Source: Prevotella sp.
GTDB taxonomy: Bacteria; Bacteroidota; Bacteroidia; Bacteroidales; Bacteroidaceae
Assembly (NCBI GenBank): GCA_017410365.1
Contig: JAFQQY010000046.1
Coordinates: 1 to 64,000 of the forward strand
DNA length: 64,000 bases
Direction: 5' to 3'
A program made the translations under genes and the position numbers. How positions within the stretch are numbered: the first letter of the stretch is position 1; each line of letters begins with the position of its first letter. The notes below the pieces were generated by a model, which made no database searches, had not been told where the DNA came from, and worked only from the letters and a program-made list of their open reading frames with translations. Shown in pieces: positions 1 to 8,186 of this stretch.

Positions 1-197
1 ATGTTTTTAAAAATTTAATTAATTAAATAAATAGTTTTACTATTCTTATTATTTTATTTTTTATTCTCTCTTATAATACGCTTTCGCCCTATACTATAGA
101 TTTAACATTACCAAAAACAATCTGCATCTCGCGTGCGGAGATACAGAAATCTTGTCTTCGGAATATAATTTTGCAGCAGGTTTTTGGTCGTTCATTT

Positions 198-287
198 TCA
201 GTAAGTGGCGCGCTGACTGCCAGTAAGTAGGCCAAAAACTGCCAGTCAGTGCGCCAAAAACTGTCAGTCAGAAGCCTACTTACTGGT
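198..287. repeat. Nested inverted and direct repeats upstream of the GH43 gene
   Basis: A 13-bp arm (CCAGTAAGTAGGC, 220-232) is matched by its exact reverse complement at 274-286. Between the arms lies a direct repeat of GCCAAAAACTGyCAGTCAG (231-249 and 253-271). The segments at 207-221 and 241-255 are also near reverse complements. This can fold into a long hairpin and looks like a REP-type or remnant element. The rest of 1-398 is AT-rich and I see no gene in it. Confidence 0.6.
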
Positions 288-398
288 TTTTAACACTTAG
301 AATGTTATTTTTAAGCATAAAGTAATCCATTGCATAACTTTGGTGTTTTCAATCAAAATGAGTATCTTTGTTGCTGAAATTTATTGTACCTGTATATT

Positions 399-2021
399 AT
401 GAAATGCTTTACTAAAAAATGGAAGAAATGCCTATGTGCGATAGCGGTATTGATGTCGACACAGATTGGTGCTTCGGCTCAAAACCCATATCTGCCAATG
501 TGGGAGTATATACCTGATGGCGAACCGTATGTGTTTGATGATCCGGACAATCCGGGAAAGAAGCGTGTGTATATATATGGTTCGCATGACTCGATGATTA
601 CTGGTTATTGTGGAAGAGAATTGGTTACGTGGTCGGCTTCTCTCGACAGCATTGACCATTGGCGCTATGATGGTGTGATATTCGAGGTGGCAAAGAATGC
701 TAAGGGACAGTATTTGCATAAGGAGAAGTGGGGAGATGTTCTTTATGCTCCTGACGTGGTGGAGAAGACCGAGAGCGATGGCACAAAGACGTATTACCTT
801 TACCCGAACAATCAAGGAGGCGGGCGCAACGGCATGGTGGCAAAGAGCAAACGTCCGGACGGTCCGTTTGAAGTAATCAACTGGAATGCAGAAAAACCTA
901 ACGAGACCGTTGGGGTACTAGGTTTCGACCCTGCCGTATTCATAGATGATGACGGTAGGGTATATGGCTATTGGGGCTTTAAGGATGTCTATGCTGCAGA
1001 ATTAGACCCGCAGACAATGGCAACCGTAAAACCTGGCACTCCAGTTCTTGAGAAGTTCTTTAACAGCAAAAGCGAACCAGGCATCTATCGCTTTTTTGAA
1101 GCTTCGTCGATGCGAAAGATAAAGGACAAGTATGTGCTGATATATAGTCGCCATACAGGCGAAGGCGAATTTGGTTTGCCGGCATCCAACTATACCTTGG
1201 CATATTCCTACTCAAACTCTCCGTTAGGTCCGTTTGTCTATGGAGGCACGATAATAGACGGTCGTGGCCGCGACTTGGATGAAAACGGTGTGCCTATGTT
1301 TACAGCCCATCCCAATGGCAATACGCATGGCAGCATCTGCGAGATAAACGGCAAGTGGTGGGTATTCTATCATCGCCAAGTGGGCCTGGATGAGTATTCT
1401 CGTCAAGCTATGGTTGCGCCGATAGAGGTCGAGGTTACTGAAGGTCCAGACGGCAGGGTTTCGATTTCCGAAGCCGAGTATAACTCTGAAGGTTTCCGCA
1501 CGGAAGGATTGAACCCGCTAAAACGCCACTCCGCCGGCATAGCTTGTTATTACACAGGTCCGAAACCGGCTGTCCACCAATGGCCAAACAAGATATTCTA
1601 TGGTTCGTATGTGGCTCCACGTCGCTTGGATGGCATACCCAAAGGCAATCATTATGACCTTTCGGTGAACCATAATCCTGTAGTGAACAACACAGATGGT
1701 TCTATAGTAGGTTACAAGTATTTCAACTTTGACCATACCCACGGTGTTGACAATTTGCAACTGCTCATGAACGTGGTGCCGGCAGGTATTGATGCCACAA
1801 TAGAGATTTGGGTGAACAGTCCTTACGTGAGTAGGGGAGGGGTGAAAATTGGCAGTATGTCATTGACATCGGCAATGAAACAAATAAAGACAGAACTGGA
1901 GGCCGATGTCTCCGGGCTGTCGAAAATGCGGGGCAAGAAGGCTCTTTTCTTTGTAATGAAGTCGAACACGGCAGAAAGGTCTTTGTGTGAAATTCACGAT
2001 TTCGTATTCGCAAGTAAATGA
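399..2021 (+). CDS. Secreted glycoside hydrolase family 43 protein
   Basis: Predicted five-bladed beta-propeller glycosidase acting on arabinose- or xylose-containing plant polysaccharide in the periplasm or at the cell surface. I start at ATG 399, which opens directly into a signal peptide (basic MKCFTKKWKK, hydrophobic stretch, cleavage near ASA-QN around residue 28); the longer frame from TTG 384 adds nothing useful. Catalytic-site candidates are DGEP near residue 40 (N-terminal base region), Asp177 in GFDPAVF and Glu234 in FFEASSMRK. Residues after about 390 form a beta-rich C-terminal module like a family 6-type carbohydrate-binding domain. The gene is monocistronic, with no SusC/SusD genes beside it, so the exact substrate cannot be read from context. 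Confidence 0.85.
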   Translation: MKCFTKKWKKCLCAIAVLMSTQIGASAQNPYLPMWEYIPDGEPYVFDDPDNPGKKRVYIYGSHDSMITGYCGRELVTWSASLDSIDHWRYDGVIFEVAKNAKGQYLHKEKWGDVLYAPDVVEKTESDGTKTYYLYPNNQGGGRNGMVAKSKRPDGPFEVINWNAEKPNETVGVLGFDPAVFIDDDGRVYGYWGFKDVYAAELDPQTMATVKPGTPVLEKFFNSKSEPGIYRFFEASSMRKIKDKYVLIYSRHTGEGEFGLPASNYTLAYSYSNSPLGPFVYGGTIIDGRGRDLDENGVPMFTAHPNGNTHGSICEINGKWWVFYHRQVGLDEYSRQAMVAPIEVEVTEGPDGRVSISEAEYNSEGFRTEGLNPLKRHSAGIACYYTGPKPAVHQWPNKIFYGSYVAPRRLDGIPKGNHYDLSVNHNPVVNNTDGSIVGYKYFNFDHTHGVDNLQLLMNVVPAGIDATIEIWVNSPYVSRGGVKIGSMSLTSAMKQIKTELEADVSGLSKMRGKKALFFVMKSNTAERSLCEIHDFVFASK

Positions 2022-2044
2022 TAAACATGCCATTTGGTAAATGT

Positions 2045-2079
2045 AACTGCACCACTTAGATGTCGTAAGTGGTGCAGTT
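2045..2079. terminator. Hairpin between convergent genes, probable bidirectional terminator
   Basis: A perfect 14-bp stem (AACTGCACCACTTA and its complement) with a 7-nt loop lies between the converging GH43 and VWA genes. The flanking T-runs are weak, so termination is inferred mainly from position and stem strength. Confidence 0.6.
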
Positions 2080-2096
2080 ATGGTTTGTGTATTCAA

Positions 2097-2150
2097 CTAG
2101 TAGAAGGAGGTAAATGAAGTTAGATGAAGATAGAGGGAGATAAAAGACAT
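2097..2150. repeat. Degenerate purine-rich short tandem repeat
   Basis: Repeated variants of GAAGATAGAGGGAGATAAAA-type decamers. The same family recurs at 6150-6187, 52030-52068 and 52791-52858. Confidence 0.55.
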
Positions 2151-2181
2151 TAGTTTTGCTTCAGAATACCTCCAGATAAAG

Positions 2182-2994
2182 TTATATATCCTCCCTCTCG
2201 TTTCGGTAGCTTTCATAGATGCTCGCCATGCATGGCGAGCTGCACTCTGATGCCATCTTGTCGAACATGATGCGCTGCTTGTGTGAACCTCGTGCCATTG
2301 TGCTGGCCATGATGAGGTCTGAGGTGTAGTGGCTGGCAGAGAATGGAACACTGATACCGTTTGTCATGGCAGATAGTTCCTTGTACCATGGCAACGGGTT
2401 GATTGTAACGGTGTCAATCTTAATGCGACTCTTGGCAGCCCTTTTTGCCTCTTGCTTCCAGTCAATCTGATTATTTACTACGTAATCCATGTATGTATAT
2501 CCCAACTCATGCGGCTCTGCGTCTGATATAAGCAGAATGCTGCGTGTGGAACCATGGCGCCATGGTGTTTCTTCTACAATCTTCTTTATTACCAGTTCGT
2601 AAAACTCGTCACCATCACCGCCGGAAGTGTCTTTGGTGTTCCTTATGAACTTGATAATGTCATTCTCGTTGTTGGTTGGCGGCAGGCATTGGTAAGCGTC
2701 CCCGAAATCATGCTTGCTTTCCATGTCGCAATAGTCGCCAAAGGCCACAATGCCAAGACGCAAGTCGTCATTGTCCTTGAAAAGACGTGGTATGAGGTCA
2801 GCCACTTGTCGGCGCACATCCTCGATATAAGCAGCCATTGAACCTGTAGTGTCGAATGCTATTATCATGTCGAGCATGCCAATCTTCTTTGGAGCGATAT
2901 TCTTCAGGTTGTTGCCCTCAGGATCGCCAATGGTTGTAGTAGTCTTTTCCACGATAGTTGTCTCGGTCTTCTTCTTGAAAATCTTAATAGCCAT
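2182..2994 (-). CDS. von Willebrand factor A domain protein
   Basis: A 270-residue cytoplasmic protein with no signal peptide. A VWA fold starts at about residue 42 (LDMIIAFDTTGSM). Asp48, Thr50 and Ser52 form a MIDAS motif of the DxTxS type, and later motifs GDYCD, TSGGDGDEF and LLISDAEPH fit the remaining metal-site loops. VWA domains bind a divalent metal and mediate protein-protein interaction. The residue after the first MIDAS Asp differs from the usual DxSxS, as in alpha-kinase-associated VWA proteins. The N-terminal 35 residues are Lys- and Thr-rich. The gene is divergent from the sigma-like/A1S_2505 fusion at 3148, which may be its functional partner. Its substrate or partner is unknown. 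Confidence 0.75.
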   Translation of the reverse strand: MAIKIFKKKTETTIVEKTTTTIGDPEGNNLKNIAPKKIGMLDMIIAFDTTGSMAAYIEDVRRQVADLIPRLFKDNDDLRLGIVAFGDYCDMESKHDFGDAYQCLPPTNNENDIIKFIRNTKDTSGGDGDEFYELVIKKIVEETPWRHGSTRSILLISDAEPHELGYTYMDYVVNNQIDWKQEAKRAAKSRIKIDTVTINPLPWYKELSAMTNGISVPFSASHYTSDLIMASTMARGSHKQRIMFDKMASECSSPCMASIYESYRNEREDI

Positions 2995-3116
2995 ATCTTG
3001 CTTGTTTTTAGTGAATAAAATACTTGTTCGAAATTCTTTCTATTAATTAAGAAGAACTTTTTCATAAAAAAATTAAGTTGGAAGAAATAAAAAAGTGTTT
3101 TTTCAGAAAAAAAAGA

Positions 3117-3124
3117 TAACTTTG
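3117..3124 (+). promoter_or_regulatory. -7 box TAACTTTG for the sigma/A1S_2505 gene
   Basis: Matches the Bacteroidota TAnnTTTG box. It overlaps the GTG at 3127 that would give the longest frame, so translation should begin at ATG 3148 instead. Confidence 0.65.
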
Positions 3125-3147
3125 CAGTGGATGAAAAGCAGAGGAAT

Positions 3148-4236
3148 ATGAGAAGCAGGCCTGATGAAATGATATTAAACGGTTTTCTGTTGTTTGATGA
3201 GGACGTAACCAAAGAGTATTTCTATGGTTACTGCCGACGTGCGTATAATATTTTTGACAGCAAGTATCATCTGCATGCCAAATCAGGCTTAGACTTCTAT
3301 TCCCTGGCCCATGATTATTATATCCAGTTGCTTACGCATCATTTCAAGCCACTGCTTGACAAACCTAAAGATATGAAACTGTCAACATGGATGGTTAAAG
3401 GCTTTCATTTCGTGGTTCTTGATGCTCTGAAGGCATATAATAAGGAGTTTGAGCATCAGGCAGAGGAGTCGTCAGACGTGGTGCTTGAGTATGTCCGCTC
3501 TACCGATAAGGAGGAGGGAATGCTTATGAATGTGGCAGAGGCAGTGGCATCATATTATAATGACCGTGTGATGCAAGAGATAGCATACATGCTGTTTTTT
3601 GCAGGATTCAAACAGAAGGAAGTGGCTGCCCATCTTGGCATCACCCCGGCTGCCGTGAATCTCAGGTATAAGAAGATGATGGAGGAGGTGGTGACACCTT
3701 TTGTCATTGAAAACTATGGTCAGGGAATTTACGCAGGTAAAATGTCTGTCTGCAAATTCGATGCATCGCCCGCCATGGCTCCAGATTATGCTTGTTATGA
3801 TATGGAGATGGAGGTGCCAATGATGAAACATTTAAATATAAGTACGCATATGAATAATAGAATTACTCCAAGTTACATTACTTCTCTAAAACCTGGTGAG
3901 ATATTTGTTTTCGGCTCAAACCTCTACGGCATACATGCTGGTGGGGCTGCTCGCATTGCCCATCTTAACTTTGGAGCAGAGATGGGAAATGGAGTTGGCA
4001 TACAGGGACAATCGTATGCTATACCAACGATGCAGGGTGGAGTTGAAACTATTAAGCCATACGTGGATGAGTTTATTGCTTATGCGAGTCAGCATCCAGA
4101 GTTGCATTTCCTTGTCACCCCAATCGGTTGTGGCATAGCAGGTTTTCAGCCAAGTGATATAGCGCCTCTGTTTACGGCTGCTAAAGATATTGATAATATA
4201 TCACTTCCGCAGATCTTTTGGGATATGTTGGACTAA
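3148..4236 (+). CDS. Sigma-70-like region fused to an A1S_2505-type macro-like domain
   Basis: A 362-residue two-part protein. The first 200 residues resemble a sigma-70/ECF factor: a region-2-like helical part (SLAHDYYIQLL ... KGFHFVVLDAL) and a region-4-like helix-turn-helix (FAGFKQKEVAAHLGITPAAVNLRYKKM). The last 120 residues carry the signature of the A1S_2505 phage non-structural family (IFVFGSNLYGIHAGGAAR, GIQGQSYAIPT, VTPIGCGIAGF), which looks like a small nucleotide- or ADP-ribose-binding fold; its activity is not known to me. I start at ATG 3148 because the upstream GTG overlaps the -7 box. The fusion suggests transcription control linked to ligand sensing, which is inference. Its divergent neighbour is the VWA gene. 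Confidence 0.7.
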   Translation: MRSRPDEMILNGFLLFDEDVTKEYFYGYCRRAYNIFDSKYHLHAKSGLDFYSLAHDYYIQLLTHHFKPLLDKPKDMKLSTWMVKGFHFVVLDALKAYNKEFEHQAEESSDVVLEYVRSTDKEEGMLMNVAEAVASYYNDRVMQEIAYMLFFAGFKQKEVAAHLGITPAAVNLRYKKMMEEVVTPFVIENYGQGIYAGKMSVCKFDASPAMAPDYACYDMEMEVPMMKHLNISTHMNNRITPSYITSLKPGEIFVFGSNLYGIHAGGAARIAHLNFGAEMGNGVGIQGQSYAIPTMQGGVETIKPYVDEFIAYASQHPELHFLVTPIGCGIAGFQPSDIAPLFTAAKDIDNISLPQIFWDMLD

Positions 4237-4301
4237 AACGTAGTTGTGTTTTGCAAGTTGTGATTTTTAATGTTGTTTCGTTTAAATATTTATAATTTAT
4301 C

Positions 4302-5081
4302 ATGAAAGTAACGTATAGATTATTGGTTTTTGCTTTGTCGCTGTTTGTTGCCATTCCAGATCTTCTGGCATGGGGTCAGAAGGGGCATGATGTGACATGC
4401 GAGATAGCTGAGAGACATTTGGATAGAGGAGCACGCAAGGCTGTAAAACGTTTGCTTGAAGGCAAGAGTATGGTGTATTGGGGCAACTGGCTTGACAATG
4501 CGAGTCACACAGACGAATATGCATACACAAAGACCTGGCATTACAAGAACATTGAGGCTGGCGTGAAGTATGAAGATGCACAACTGGAACCGCAAGGTGA
4601 TGTGGTAACTGCCATTAACAGGCAGGTGATGACATTAAAAGACAAGATGACTTCTACCGAGAGCAAGCGACTGGCTCTAAAGATGCTGATACATCTGGTT
4701 GGCGACCTTCATCAGCCAATGCACATGGGGCGTAAGGCCGATTTGGGAGGAAACCTCTGGATGGTGATGTATTTCGGTAAGGAGAAGAAACTACATGGTA
4801 TTTGGGATACAGATATCCTTGAAGGCGGTCATAAATGGAGTTATGAAGAATGGGCAACAGAGATTGATTGCATCAACAGAAAGCAGAGAAAAGAAATCTG
4901 TCGCGGAACTGTAGATGATTGGGCACAAGAGACTTACACCATAGCTTCAGAGGTGTATAACTGCACACCGCAGCAGTCGAAATTGTCTTATGACTATCAA
5001 GCGCGCTGGATACCTGTAATAGAGCAACAGTTGCTTAAAGGGGGAGTAAGGCTTGCTTATCTGCTTAATGAAATATTCTGA
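4302..5081 (+). CDS. Secreted S1/P1-family nuclease
   Basis: A 259-residue zinc-dependent nuclease that cleaves single-stranded DNA or RNA, probably in the periplasm for nucleotide scavenging. A signal peptide ends near LLA-W24. In S1/P1 enzymes the mature N-terminal Trp is itself a zinc ligand, and here Trp24 starts WGQKGHD. The other expected ligands are visible: His29, Asp65, His80, the HLVGDLHQPMH segment (His131, Asp135, His141) and LHGIWD (His165, Asp169). All nine positions of the trinuclear zinc site are present, so it should be active. It appears to be a single-gene unit. Confidence 0.92.
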   Translation: MKVTYRLLVFALSLFVAIPDLLAWGQKGHDVTCEIAERHLDRGARKAVKRLLEGKSMVYWGNWLDNASHTDEYAYTKTWHYKNIEAGVKYEDAQLEPQGDVVTAINRQVMTLKDKMTSTESKRLALKMLIHLVGDLHQPMHMGRKADLGGNLWMVMYFGKEKKLHGIWDTDILEGGHKWSYEEWATEIDCINRKQRKEICRGTVDDWAQETYTIASEVYNCTPQQSKLSYDYQARWIPVIEQQLLKGGVRLAYLLNEIF

Positions 5082-5083
5082 TG

Positions 5084-5137
5084 CCTCCTTCAATCTTCGT
5101 CTATCTCCCACAAAGCAAGCGGAGCTTGCGAAAGTGG
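5084..5137. repeat. Left arm of inverted repeats around higBA and tRNA-Leu
   Basis: CTTCAATCTTCGTCTATCTCCC followed by a small palindrome GCAAGCGGAGCTTGC and GAAAG. A diverged reverse complement of the same two parts is found at 6125-6187. Confidence 0.5.
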
Positions 5138-5147
5138 GATACGTAAT

Positions 5148-5489
5148 TTACCATAAGGCAATTTTGCCTAAATTATCGCCTAAGTCGAGAGTTGCAGTAG
5201 GAATTCCCAAAGCCTTAAAAACTCTGCTCATGGTTGGTATTGTTATGCTGTGTCCTCTTTCCAACCTTGATATTTGCGCTTTCTGCACTCCTATGCGCTC
5301 GCCTAACTGCTCCTGAGTCAGGTTCTGCTGCTCTCTTGCTTTCTTTATAGCTTCGCCAATCTTGTAGGCGTTTACTGCTTCTGCAACCTTTCTTTCGTGC
5401 TCGTCTCTTCGTGGAGTGCCTTTCTTGCCAAAGTGTTCATCTAACACCTCATCCAAGTCATAGAGTTTCATATTGCCTACCTGTCTCAT
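5148..5489 (-). CDS. XRE-family antitoxin, HigA-like
   Basis: A 113-residue protein with a C-terminal helix-turn-helix (LTQEQLGERIGVQKAQISRLERG, residues about 57-80), preceded by a charged N-terminal half. It should neutralise the upstream toxin and repress the shared promoter. Its ATG overlaps the toxin stop codon by four bases (ATGA), so the two are translationally coupled. Toxin-first order is the HigBA arrangement. An internal ATG at residue 7 is an alternative start. Confidence 0.85.
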   Translation of the reverse strand: MRQVGNMKLYDLDEVLDEHFGKKGTPRRDEHERKVAEAVNAYKIGEAIKKAREQQNLTQEQLGERIGVQKAQISRLERGHSITIPTMSRVFKALGIPTATLDLGDNLGKIALW

Positions 5490-5839
5490 ATATTGTTTGT
5501 CTTTTTGTTGTTAAAATACTCTGTTCTTATTCTCTCTGCCTTTGCTATCTCCTTGCGTGGTGTTTTCTGTGTTTTCTTTATTATGCCATGTGTGGCGATA
5601 ACAAGTGTTTCCGTATCTGTGTCCCAAAACGCAAATAGCCTGTAAGCGGTTTTGTTGTATAAAGTACGAAATTCCCAAATCTCCGTATTCTCTAATTTCT
5701 TGAATAGTTCAATATTAACTTCTCCGCTTGCAATACGATTGATGTTGTAATAAATCTTATCTCCAACCGCTTGCGGTAGGCTCTCAATGAAGTTAAAAGC
5801 CTCATCCGTTAATATTGGTCTGAATTTTCTTCCGCTCAT
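5486..5839 (-). CDS. RelE/HigB-family toxin
   Basis: A 117-residue basic protein of the RelE/ParE superfamily, probably a ribosome-dependent mRNA interferase. Typical features are the helical start (LTDEAFNFIESLPQAVGDKI), the core beta strands (IWEFRTLYNKTAYRLFAFW) and the tail (LVIATHGIIKKTQKTP) with Lys residues in the usual catalytic area. I choose ATG 5839 (MSGRKFRPIL) because the longer frame starts upstream of the -7 box at 5860-5868. It is the first gene of a two-gene operon with the XRE antitoxin. Confidence 0.85.
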   Translation of the reverse strand: MSGRKFRPILTDEAFNFIESLPQAVGDKIYYNINRIASGEVNIELFKKLENTEIWEFRTLYNKTAYRLFAFWDTDTETLVIATHGIIKKTQKTPRKEIAKAERIRTEYFNNKKTNNI

Positions 5840-5859
5840 GTGTTTATGTTGTTTCGTTT

Positions 5860-5868
5860 GCAAAGATA
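5860..5868 (-). promoter_or_regulatory. -7 box TATCTTTGC of the higBA operon
   Basis: Exact match to the phylum consensus, about 20 nt upstream of the toxin ATG. Confidence 0.6.
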
Positions 5869-5921
5869 GCAAAAGTTTCTTGTTTATGAAACTTTTATAA
5901 GAAAAACAAGTATATAGAAAT

Positions 5922-5956
5922 AAAAAAGCCTTTCTACTAATTTAGCAGAAAGGCTT
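5922..5956 (-). terminator. Intrinsic terminator of tRNA-Leu
   Basis: A 10-bp stem (AGAAAGGCTT with AAGCCTTTCT) followed on the minus strand by a run of T, immediately downstream of the tRNA 3' end. Confidence 0.8.
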
Positions 5957-5961
5957 TCTTG

Positions 5962-6046
5962 TGGTGCGCCTGATAGGACTCGAACCTACACGTCGCAAAA
6001 CACCAGATCCTAAGTCTGGCGCGTCTACCAATTTCGCCACAGGCGC
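5962..6046 (-). tRNA. tRNA-Leu (anticodon UAG)
   Basis: Read on the minus strand, a 7-bp acceptor stem GCGCCTG pairs with CAGGCGC, followed by discriminator A and an encoded CCA. The D arm contains TTGGTAGA, the anticodon stem CCAGA/TCTGG encloses CTTAGGA (anticodon TAG), a long variable arm follows as expected for Leu, and the T loop is GTTCGAGTC. Confidence 0.97.
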
Positions 6047-6124
6047 GCTTTGCGGGTGCAAAGATACGCTATTTTATTGGAATTAGCAAATAAAATGCAG
6101 AATTTTCCTCCCTCATAAGTTTAT

Positions 6125-6190
6125 TATTCAACTTTCGTAAGCTCCGCTTGCCATGTAGATAGAGGGAGACAGATGAAGATTGAAGGCTCG
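6125..6190. repeat. Right arm of inverted repeats around higBA and tRNA-Leu
   Basis: AGCTCCGCTTGC followed by GATAGAGGGAGACAGATGAAGATTGAAGG-type sequence. It is the diverged reverse complement of 5084-5137. Confidence 0.5.
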
Positions 6191-7186
6191 TCAATACTTC
6201 TCAAGAAAATCTTTTACCTCTTCTTGCAGACGTATAAACTCCGGACAATTAGTGTAACCAACATTGCGGCGAAGCATAGAGCGGACATCTGTGATACTGT
6301 TTTCGTAGCATGACAACTCATTACGCATTTGTGTGCGGTGGACAGATGTGTGGTAAATCTCGGTCTCACGCTCCTGTCTCAGTTGGGAGCACACCTTGGT
6401 GAGCATAGGCACTATGATAACATCGAAGAGATGGTGGCCCTGAATGTATAGATATGTAGTCTGTGGCGTTACCCCCAACTCCTTTATTGCAGCCTTCGTC
6501 TGAAGATATGACTCTTTGGCATCAGGATATTTCTTTTGCAGCATGCCAATCTTTCTGCTCACCTTCTGCCTGAGGTGGTCGAGCGCAATCTGAGGTGTCT
6601 GGATGTTGAATCTGCCTACATCAATTATATGACAGAAATCCATCATAGAGAAGTCGTTGTAGCGTCCGGTGCGGTATGCCCATATAGACCATACGAATAG
6701 CGGGAAGCAAATCTCAGAATATTTGGTGAAGAAGTCTTCAAAGTCGAATATAGGCTTGTCGTTGAGCGTAACCATTACGCAGACATTATGTAGGCTTGGC
6801 GCATAGCATTGATAGTTTTCGATGGCATACACATAAGTATGGAATACGTATGGATTGGTTGTAACCTTTTTCGATTGATCCGTCTGCTGCTGCAGCATGT
6901 AGTCGTAGTCTGCATCTACGCAAGCAATCATGTCGCGACCCACACCATCGCCGATGATATTCATCAGTACCGACTTCTTGCCCCTAGCCAGTTTGCCTCT
7001 TGATGGCAGCATCACCTCAAAATATCTGGTGTCGTCTTCAAACTTTGTCAGAACAGTACGCCAAAAGAAAATGTCATCATAGCTTTCTACGTAAGCCACA
7101 ATACGTCGACGTGCCGTCTTTGATTTCATGTTGTTGGCAGCCTCGATGTATTTTGAATTCAGATTGTCTTTTAGGCGTAAGCTCAT
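6191..7186 (-). CDS. DUF4435 TOPRIM-like protein, AriB-like
   Basis: A 331-residue protein of the DUF4435 family. Acidic motifs expected for a TOPRIM-type fold are present: Glu34 in AYVESYDDIFFW and Asp91/Asp93 in CVDADYDYM. A further conserved segment is YAIENYQCY. In the PARIS phage-defence system the effector AriB is a DUF4435 protein held by the ATPase AriA, and here an ABC-type ATPase gene lies directly upstream on the same strand. PARIS-like function is inference: the ATPase is smaller than I expect for AriA, and the pair could have another role. Confidence 0.7.
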   Translation of the reverse strand: MSLRLKDNLNSKYIEAANNMKSKTARRRIVAYVESYDDIFFWRTVLTKFEDDTRYFEVMLPSRGKLARGKKSVLMNIIGDGVGRDMIACVDADYDYMLQQQTDQSKKVTTNPYVFHTYVYAIENYQCYAPSLHNVCVMVTLNDKPIFDFEDFFTKYSEICFPLFVWSIWAYRTGRYNDFSMMDFCHIIDVGRFNIQTPQIALDHLRQKVSRKIGMLQKKYPDAKESYLQTKAAIKELGVTPQTTYLYIQGHHLFDVIIVPMLTKVCSQLRQERETEIYHTSVHRTQMRNELSCYENSITDVRSMLRRNVGYTNCPEFIRLQEEVKDFLEKY

Positions 7187-7188
7187 TG

Positions 7189-7249
7189 TAATGCTTAATT
7201 ATTAATGCTTAATGCTTAATTATTAATGCTTAATGCTTAATTGTCAATT
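7189..7249. repeat. Heptanucleotide tandem repeat between ATPase and DUF4435 genes
   Basis: Eight 7-nt units, alternating TAATGCT and TAATTAT/TAATTGT, fill most of the 90-bp gap between two genes of one operon. Confidence 0.75.
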
Positions 7250-7275
7250 GGTTTACCGGGCTTCTTTAATCACAT

Positions 7276-8094
7276 TTAGACCGTAATATCACTAACCTCA
7301 GTTACCTTGTCCATCCATCCGTTCATTATCACGGCTGGAGAGTGGGTGGTGAGAATAATCTGTACGTTAGGGTTCAGTTCGAGAATCATCTCAATCAGTT
7401 TCTGCTGCCAGTCGATATGCAAGCTTACTTCCGGTTCGTCCATGAACAATACATAGTGCTGATTGTCTTCTGTGAGTACGGTAAGCAGTATGGCGAGCAT
7501 CTGTTTCTCACCGCTCGACAGTTTGTAGGGAGTCAGTTCTTCGCCTATTTGACTGAAAAGAATCTCGTTCTTCGTCCTTATCAGTTTCTTGCCGGTTTCA
7601 GCAAACAGACGGTCGACCATATCTTGGAATTTCTTTTTCGGTTCAGAAATCTGTTGTGCCCGTTCTGCAGCATCCGGTTCGCCGCTCTGCAGTGCCTCAA
7701 TTATTCGGTTGCCCATGTTCACCTGATAGTCAAGATACTTACGCTGCAATTGATACAACTGCCAGTCCAGTTCGGTCATCACGGCTGCATCGAGTACCTT
7801 GCTCATAGAATCGCTGCTGACCAGCGGACGGTCGAAGCTGCGTATCACGTCGTATCTTATCCATTTAGCCCCCTCTGGATATACTTTCAGGCGGACACCC
7901 TTCATCATCGGGTTTGAGAACTCGTCGACATTAGCCAATCCTCGCACCACCTTATTCAGAATCGTACTTTTGCCCACGCCGTTGATACCGCTCAGTACGT
8001 TCACCTTTGGGTCCAGATCCCACACGATATGTTTCTTTCCGCTCCATAGCGAATCTATTTCTATCTGTTCGATATAGTCAGCATATTTCTGCAT
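7276..8094 (-). CDS. AAA family (ABC-type) ATPase, AriA-like
   Basis: A 272-residue ATPase of the AAA_21/SMC-like class. Walker A is GINGVGKST (about residues 36-44), the signature is LSSGEKQMLAILL, Walker B is YVLFMDEPEVSLH and the H-loop is LTTHSPAVI. A helical insert lies between Walker A and the signature. I start at ATG 8094; the longer frame begins with a TTG inside the -7 box at 8121-8129. Its pairing with the downstream DUF4435 gene suggests an ATPase sensor plus TOPRIM-like effector module. Confidence 0.8.
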   Translation of the reverse strand: MQKYADYIEQIEIDSLWSGKKHIVWDLDPKVNVLSGINGVGKSTILNKVVRGLANVDEFSNPMMKGVRLKVYPEGAKWIRYDVIRSFDRPLVSSDSMSKVLDAAVMTELDWQLYQLQRKYLDYQVNMGNRIIEALQSGEPDAAERAQQISEPKKKFQDMVDRLFAETGKKLIRTKNEILFSQIGEELTPYKLSSGEKQMLAILLTVLTEDNQHYVLFMDEPEVSLHIDWQQKLIEMILELNPNVQIILTTHSPAVIMNGWMDKVTEVSDITV

Positions 8095-8120
8095 AGTCTT
8101 TTTCTTTAAGAACTTCTTCC

Positions 8121-8159
8121 GCAAATTTAGCGATTATTCTCAATAAATGTGTAATTTTG
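8121..8159. promoter_or_regulatory. Divergent promoters for the ATPase and the DMT transporter
   Basis: TAAATTTGC on the minus strand (8121-8129) and TAATTTTG on the plus strand (8152-8159) both fit TAnnTTTG and sit about 27 nt from their ATGs. Confidence 0.6.
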
Positions 8160-8186
8160 CATCGGTTTTTTTCAAAAATATAAGAA

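Noticed and set aside
3127-3147. GTG 3127 as start of the sigma/A1S_2505 gene
   Set aside because: It directly abuts the -7 box and would lie upstream of the expected transcript start. The same reasoning rejects TTG 8124, TTG 35040, 28820, 17516 and 50330 as starts.
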